This document shows, one piece after another, positions 60,542 to 64,000 of a stretch of 64,000 nt of DNA. Below the pieces are notes generated by a model that ran no database searches, was not told where the DNA came from, and saw only the letters and a program-made list of their open reading frames with translations. This DNA is from an uncultured Massilia sp. (GTDB lineage: Bacteria > Pseudomonadota > Gammaproteobacteria > Burkholderiales > Burkholderiaceae_D), in contig NZ_CAJYEB010000043.1 in assembly GCF_913773735.1 (NCBI RefSeq), positions 1 through 64,000 on the forward strand, written 5' to 3'. The translations under genes and the position numbers were made by a program. Numbering within the stretch: position 1 is the stretch's first letter; every line of letters starts with the position of its first letter.

Positions 60542-61492
60542 ATGGAAGCGTCGAAACCGGCACACCCTTATTACGACCGATTGATCGCCGCGGCGCGGCG
60601 CATCGGTCCCGTCGCGGTCGCCGTCGCCCACCCCTGCGACGGCCACGCGCTGGAGGCGGCGCTCGATGCCGCGCGCATGGGCCTGATCGAACCGATCCTG
60701 GTCGGACCGCGCGCCCGCATCCTCGCCGCGGCCGACGCGGCCGGCCTCGACGTGGCGGCCCTGCCGCTCGTGGATACCGAGCACAGCCACGAATCGGCGG
60801 CGCGCGCCGTCGAACTCGTACGCGAAGGCAAGGCCGCCGCGCTCATGAAGGGCAGCCTGCACACCGACGAGCTGATGGGCGCCGTGGTGTCCTCGACCAC
60901 CGGCCTGCGCACCGCGCGCCGCCTGAGCCACTGCTTCGTCATGGACGTGCCGGGCCGCGCCGAACCTCTGATCATCACCGATGCCGCCGTCAACATCGTG
61001 CCCACGCTGGAGGCCAAGGCGGACATCGTCCAGAACGCGATCGACCTGGCCCACGTGCTGGGCTTCCCCGAGGTGCGCGTGGCGATCCTCGCGGCCGTCG
61101 AGACCGTCAGCGCCAAGATGCCGTCGACCATCGACGCGGCCGCCCTGTGCAAGATGGCCGACCGCGGCCAGATCACCGGCGCCGTGCTCGACGGTCCGCT
61201 GGCGATGGACAATGCGATCGACATGCAGGCGGCCGCGCTCAAGCACATCGTCTCGCCCGTCGCGGGCCGCGCCAACGTGCTGGTCGCGCCCGACCTGGAG
61301 GCGGGCAACATGCTGGCGAAAAGCCTCAGCTTCATGGCCGGCGCGGCCGCCGCCGGCATCGTGCTGGGCGCGCGCGTGCCGCTGATCCTGACCAGCCGCG
61401 CCGACTCGGTCGCCGCGCGCCTGGCGTCCTGCGCGGTGGCGGTGCTGGTGGCGCGCGCCAAGCTGGCCGACGCGCGCCTGCTGGGCGGCTGA
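60542..61492 (+). CDS. Phosphate acetyl/butyryltransferase
   Basis: A 316-residue enzyme of the PTA_PTB superfamily. The C-terminal half, with LMKGSLHTDELMGAVVSSTT and ADKADIV-type turns (VGTLE, KADIVQNAIDLA), fits the phosphotransacylase fold. It interconverts acyl-CoA and acyl-phosphate, and the next gene is acetate kinase, overlapping tightly (two bp apart). This pair makes ATP from acetyl-CoA or recycles acetate. The start has GGAG upstream. Confidence 0.88.
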   Translation: MEASKPAHPYYDRLIAAARRIGPVAVAVAHPCDGHALEAALDAARMGLIEPILVGPRARILAAADAAGLDVAALPLVDTEHSHESAARAVELVREGKAAALMKGSLHTDELMGAVVSSTTGLRTARRLSHCFVMDVPGRAEPLIITDAAVNIVPTLEAKADIVQNAIDLAHVLGFPEVRVAILAAVETVSAKMPSTIDAAALCKMADRGQITGAVLDGPLAMDNAIDMQAAALKHIVSPVAGRANVLVAPDLEAGNMLAKSLSFMAGAAAAGIVLGARVPLILTSRADSVAARLASCAVAVLVARAKLADARLLGG

Positions 61493-61493
61493 C

Positions 61494-62687
61494 ATGATCG
61501 CCGCCAACGACGGCATCGTCGTCCTGAATGCCGGTTCGTCCAGCATCAAGTTCTCGCTGTACAGCGGCGCCGGGCTGGACCTGACGTTCAAGGGCAGGAT
61601 CGAGAACCTGTATAGCGGCCCCACGCGCTTTTCGGCCCGCGATGCCGCCGGCGCGTCGATCGGCGCCGAGGAATGGGGCGAGGCGCTCGACCACGCCGCC
61701 GCCATGCGCTACCTGGTAGACTTCGCGGCCGGCCACCTGGGCGGCTACCGCGTGCTGGCCGCCGGCCACCGCATCGTCCACGGCGGCACGCACTACAGCG
61801 GCCCCCGGCGCCTGGACGCGGAGGCGCTCGCCTACCTGGACACGCTGGTCCCGCTGGCGCCGCTGCACCTGCCGCACAACCTGGCGGCCGTGCGCGCGGT
61901 GGCGCAGCTGGCGCCGCACCTGCCGCAGGTCGGCTGCTTCGACACCGCCTTCCACAGCGTCCAGCCGGCGCTGGCGCAGGCGTTCGCGCTGCCGCCCGCG
62001 GTGACCGACCTGGGCGTGCGCCGCTACGGCTTCCACGGCCTGTCCTACGAATACATCGCCAGCCGGCTGCCGCAGGCCGATCCGGCGCTGGCCCGGGCGA
62101 AGGTCGTGGCCGCCCACCTGGGCAATGGCGCCAGCATGTGCGCGATGGCGGGCGGACGCAGCGTCGCCAGCACGATGGGCTTCACCGCCGTCGAAGGCTT
62201 GCCGATGGGAACGCGCTGCGGCGCGCTCGATCCCGGCGTCGTGCTGTACCTGATCCAGGAACTCGGCATGGACGTGGCCCGGGTGCAGGAAATGCTGTAC
62301 CAGCAGTCGGGCCTGCTCGGCGTGTCCGGCATCTCGTCCGACATGCGCGCGCTGGAGGCGAGCGGCGACCCGCGCGCGCGCCTGGCCATCGACCTGCTGG
62401 TCTACCGCATCGGGCGCGAGCTCGGTTCGCTGGCGGCAAGCCTGGGCGGACTCGACGCGCTGGTGTTTTCGGGAGGCATCGGCGAGAACAGCGTCGCCCT
62501 GCGCGCCGCCGTCTGCCGCGACGCGGCCTGGCTCGGCGTCGCGCTGGACGAGGCGGCGAATGCGGCGCCGCGCGGCGTGGCGCGCATCAGCCGGCCGGAC
62601 AGCCGCGTCGCCGTCTGGATCGTGCCCGCCGACGAAGAACTGATGATTGCCCGCCATACCCTCGACCTGATGGAGCGCCCCGCATGA
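61494..62687 (+). CDS. ackA: Acetate kinase
   Basis: A 397-residue ASKHA-fold kinase. It has VLNAGSSSIKFSLY at the start, GHRIVHGG, DTAFH, AHLGNGASMCAM, GFTAVEGLPMGTRCGALDPG and FSGGIGENS, all standard in AckA. It transfers phosphate between acetyl-phosphate and ADP. The start is one base after the preceding stop. The fabI gene overlaps its end by four bases. The length is near the usual 400. Confidence 0.93.
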   Translation: MIAANDGIVVLNAGSSSIKFSLYSGAGLDLTFKGRIENLYSGPTRFSARDAAGASIGAEEWGEALDHAAAMRYLVDFAAGHLGGYRVLAAGHRIVHGGTHYSGPRRLDAEALAYLDTLVPLAPLHLPHNLAAVRAVAQLAPHLPQVGCFDTAFHSVQPALAQAFALPPAVTDLGVRRYGFHGLSYEYIASRLPQADPALARAKVVAAHLGNGASMCAMAGGRSVASTMGFTAVEGLPMGTRCGALDPGVVLYLIQELGMDVARVQEMLYQQSGLLGVSGISSDMRALEASGDPRARLAIDLLVYRIGRELGSLAASLGGLDALVFSGGIGENSVALRAAVCRDAAWLGVALDEAANAAPRGVARISRPDSRVAVWIVPADEELMIARHTLDLMERPA

Positions 62688-63457
62688 CCGCAACCACTTA
62701 CCCCATCCTGGAAGGCAAGCGCGCGCTGGTGGTCGGCGTCGCCAACGAGCACTCGATCGCCTACGGCTGCGCGCTCGCCTTCCGCCGCCTCGGCGCCGAC
62801 CTGACGCTGACCTACCTGAACGACAAGGCCAGGCCCTACGTGGAGCCGCTGGCGCGCGACCTGGGCGCCGAACTGCTGCCGCTGGACGTGACCAGCGACG
62901 CGCAGATGGACGCCGTGTTCGCGGCGCTGGCGCGCCACGGCCGGCTCGACATCCTGGTCCACTCGATCGCCTGGGCGCCGAAGGACGCGTTGCAGGGGCG
63001 CCTGATGGATTGTCCGCTGGACGGCTTCCTGAGCGCGATGGACATTTCCTGCCACTCCTTCCTGCGCATGGCGCGCCGCGCCGCGCCGCTGATGACGGCG
63101 GGCGGCACCCTGTTCGCGATGAGCTACCACGGCGCCCGGAAGGTGGTGCCGAACTACGACGTGATGGGGCCGGTCAAGGCCGCCCTGGAGGCGTCCTGCC
63201 GCTACCTCGCGCACGAACTGGGGCCGCGCGGCATCCGCGTGCACGCGATCTCGCCGGGGCCGCTGCAGACGCGCGCGGCGTCGGGCCTGAAGGACTTCGA
63301 GCTGCTGCTGCGCGACGCGGTGGCGCGCGCCCCGCTCGGCGAGCTGGTCGACATCGTCGACGTCGGCAATACCTGCGCCTACCTGGCGTCCGACTATGCG
63401 CACCGGCTGACGGGCAGTACCGTCTACGTCGATGGCGGCCTCAACATCGTGGCCTGA
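62684..63457 (+). CDS. fabI: Enoyl-[acyl-carrier-protein] reductase (NADH), FabI-type
   Basis: A 257-residue reductase of the SDR family. The nucleotide part has VVGVANEHSIAYG. The catalytic Tyr-x6-Lys lies in PNYDVMGPVKAALEAS. The length and the ISPGPLQTRAASGL segment fit FabI. It reduces enoyl-ACP in fatty-acid synthesis. Placed with pta and ackA, it may instead serve polyhydroxyalkanoate-linked redox balance; a second copy may exist elsewhere. ATGA overlap with ackA. Confidence 0.9.
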   Translation: MTATTYPILEGKRALVVGVANEHSIAYGCALAFRRLGADLTLTYLNDKARPYVEPLARDLGAELLPLDVTSDAQMDAVFAALARHGRLDILVHSIAWAPKDALQGRLMDCPLDGFLSAMDISCHSFLRMARRAAPLMTAGGTLFAMSYHGARKVVPNYDVMGPVKAALEASCRYLAHELGPRGIRVHAISPGPLQTRAASGLKDFELLLRDAVARAPLGELVDIVDVGNTCAYLASDYAHRLTGSTVYVDGGLNIVA

Positions 63458-63469
63458 ACGGGAGGCGGC

Positions 63470-63718
63470 ATGCAAGTGGTCCTGTCCGGCCTGTGCGGCG
63501 ACGATTGCGAGGACAGCGTCAGCGCGCACCTGTCGCGCTACCTGCGGATCGAGCACGTGTGCATGATCCGCGACGGCAAGCCCGACAGTCCGTGGGCGCT
63601 GCTCGAAGTCGGCGATTCCTACGAGCGCGTCTGGGATGCCTGCAATGCCCTGCGTGGCGTTTTTCATCGCGGCAAGCAACTGCGCCTCTATATCCCGCTG
63701 CACCAGACCGGTACCTGA
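63470..63718 (+). CDS. Small hypothetical protein in pta-ackA-fabI operon (82 aa)
   Basis: A small acidic protein starting MQVVLSGLCGDDCEDSVSAH, with a GGGAGGCGGC ribosome site. It lies 12 bp after fabI. No domain is recognised. The Cys pair (GLCGDDCED) might bind metal. Confidence 0.6.
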   Translation: MQVVLSGLCGDDCEDSVSAHLSRYLRIEHVCMIRDGKPDSPWALLEVGDSYERVWDACNALRGVFHRGKQLRLYIPLHQTGT

Positions 63719-63830
63719 CTCGACAGCAGTCTGGCTTTGACCTGTCTCAAAGTTTCTTTTGCTCGGCATCCTAGACTCGATGCTTCGTGCTGCGCAGCCG
63801 CGCGGCAGTTTCCAGAGGAGACGATGCGCC

Positions 63831-64000
63831 ATGCAAGAGCAAAAAGTGGCCTTGGTGACGGGTGGCATGGGAGGACTGGGCACGGCGATCTGCCGGCGCC
63901 TGCAGGATGCGGGATTCCGGGTGGCGGCGACCCATTCGCCGGGCAATGCCGGGCCGGAGGCCTGGCTGGCCGCCCAGCGCGACGACGGCTACCGTTTTCG
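63831..64000 (+). CDS. phaB: Acetoacetyl-CoA reductase (partial at window edge)
   Basis: The first 56 residues, MQEQKVALVTGGMGGLGTAI then CRRLQDAGFRVAATHSPGN, match the N-terminus of PhaB with its GGMGGLGT nucleotide motif. It reduces acetoacetyl-CoA to 3-hydroxybutyryl-CoA for polyhydroxybutyrate. The gene runs out of the window. The ATG at 63831 has AGAGGAGACG upstream. It ends the run pta-ackA-fabI-orphan. Confidence 0.82.
   Translation, partial: MQEQKVALVTGGMGGLGTAICRRLQDAGFRVAATHSPGNAGPEAWLAAQRDDGYRF

Overview
The window is a stretch of a high-GC Gram-negative chromosome. Gene content and protein style suggest a betaproteobacterium of the Oxalobacteraceae (Massilia/Telluria-like). Pointers are TonB receptors, a Burkholderiales-type porin, type VI secretion remnants, a PhaB-type acetoacetyl-CoA reductase, and many glycine-zipper, BON and OmpA envelope proteins. 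The assignment rests on recalled family resemblance; no search was run.

Region 1 (1-9,500) is a mobile island with visibly lower GC. It opens with the 3' tail of an IS5-type transposase running into a 5'-truncated, nonsense-mutated tyrosine integrase. An AlpA-type regulator heads an overlapping operon of unknown genes, followed by an orphan gene preceded by a triple repeat. A HEPN-like gene, a serine resolvase and a two-gene cassette come next. The cassette (DUF1837/PD-(D/E)XK-like protein plus SF2 helicase) looks like the Hachiman (HamAB) anti-phage system. A second, badly decayed integrase marks a second element, so two elements probably integrated in tandem.

Region 2 (9,500-14,800) is a decayed accessory zone. 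Two fic pseudogene copies lack complementary parts and flank type VI secretion debris: a VgrG 5' fragment, a DKNYY protein, a small membrane protein and a PAAR protein. A DUF2199 protein and a small orphan follow. Two perfect 16-bp palindromes lie downstream of the first fic copy.

Region 3 (15,000-40,974) is ordinary core genome with some notable loci: a PAS-chemoreceptor, a zinc-ribbon protein and an XRE regulator. A BlaI-type repressor, an M56-M23 fusion metallopeptidase and a TonB receptor form one tight leftward operon with two BlaI-like operators. Then come a periplasmic amylase, a porin, two tandem SDR enzymes and a sulfate-binding protein. A PAP2 phosphatase-lipid kinase pair lies beyond two consensus LexA boxes. 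A metallophosphoesterase, a phospholipase D-like protein with a COG4389 membrane protein, an IlvE-like aminotransferase, a DUF3617 protein and a large TonB receptor complete it.

Region 4 (41,380-56,660) is a dense envelope and stress neighbourhood: three OmpA-domain proteins, three glycine-zipper proteins, two BON proteins, AsmA, DUF4398, a ferritin-like protein, a YqjD/YqjE/YqjK-like trio, a Crp/Fnr regulator, an AI-2E exporter-family protein, a BrkB-family protein and several small membrane proteins. Region 5 (57,300-64,000) holds a winged-helix-like protein, a peroxiredoxin-glutaredoxin fusion, an MtfA-type peptidase, and a pta-ackA-fabI-orphan-phaB run that leaves the window. Repeat families (CGTAGGGTG palindromes, CGGGGTCAGAGCC arrays, REP-like hairpins, and 14-, 34- and 96-bp tandem repeats) are scattered through the core. 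No tRNA, rRNA or CRISPR array was recognised.
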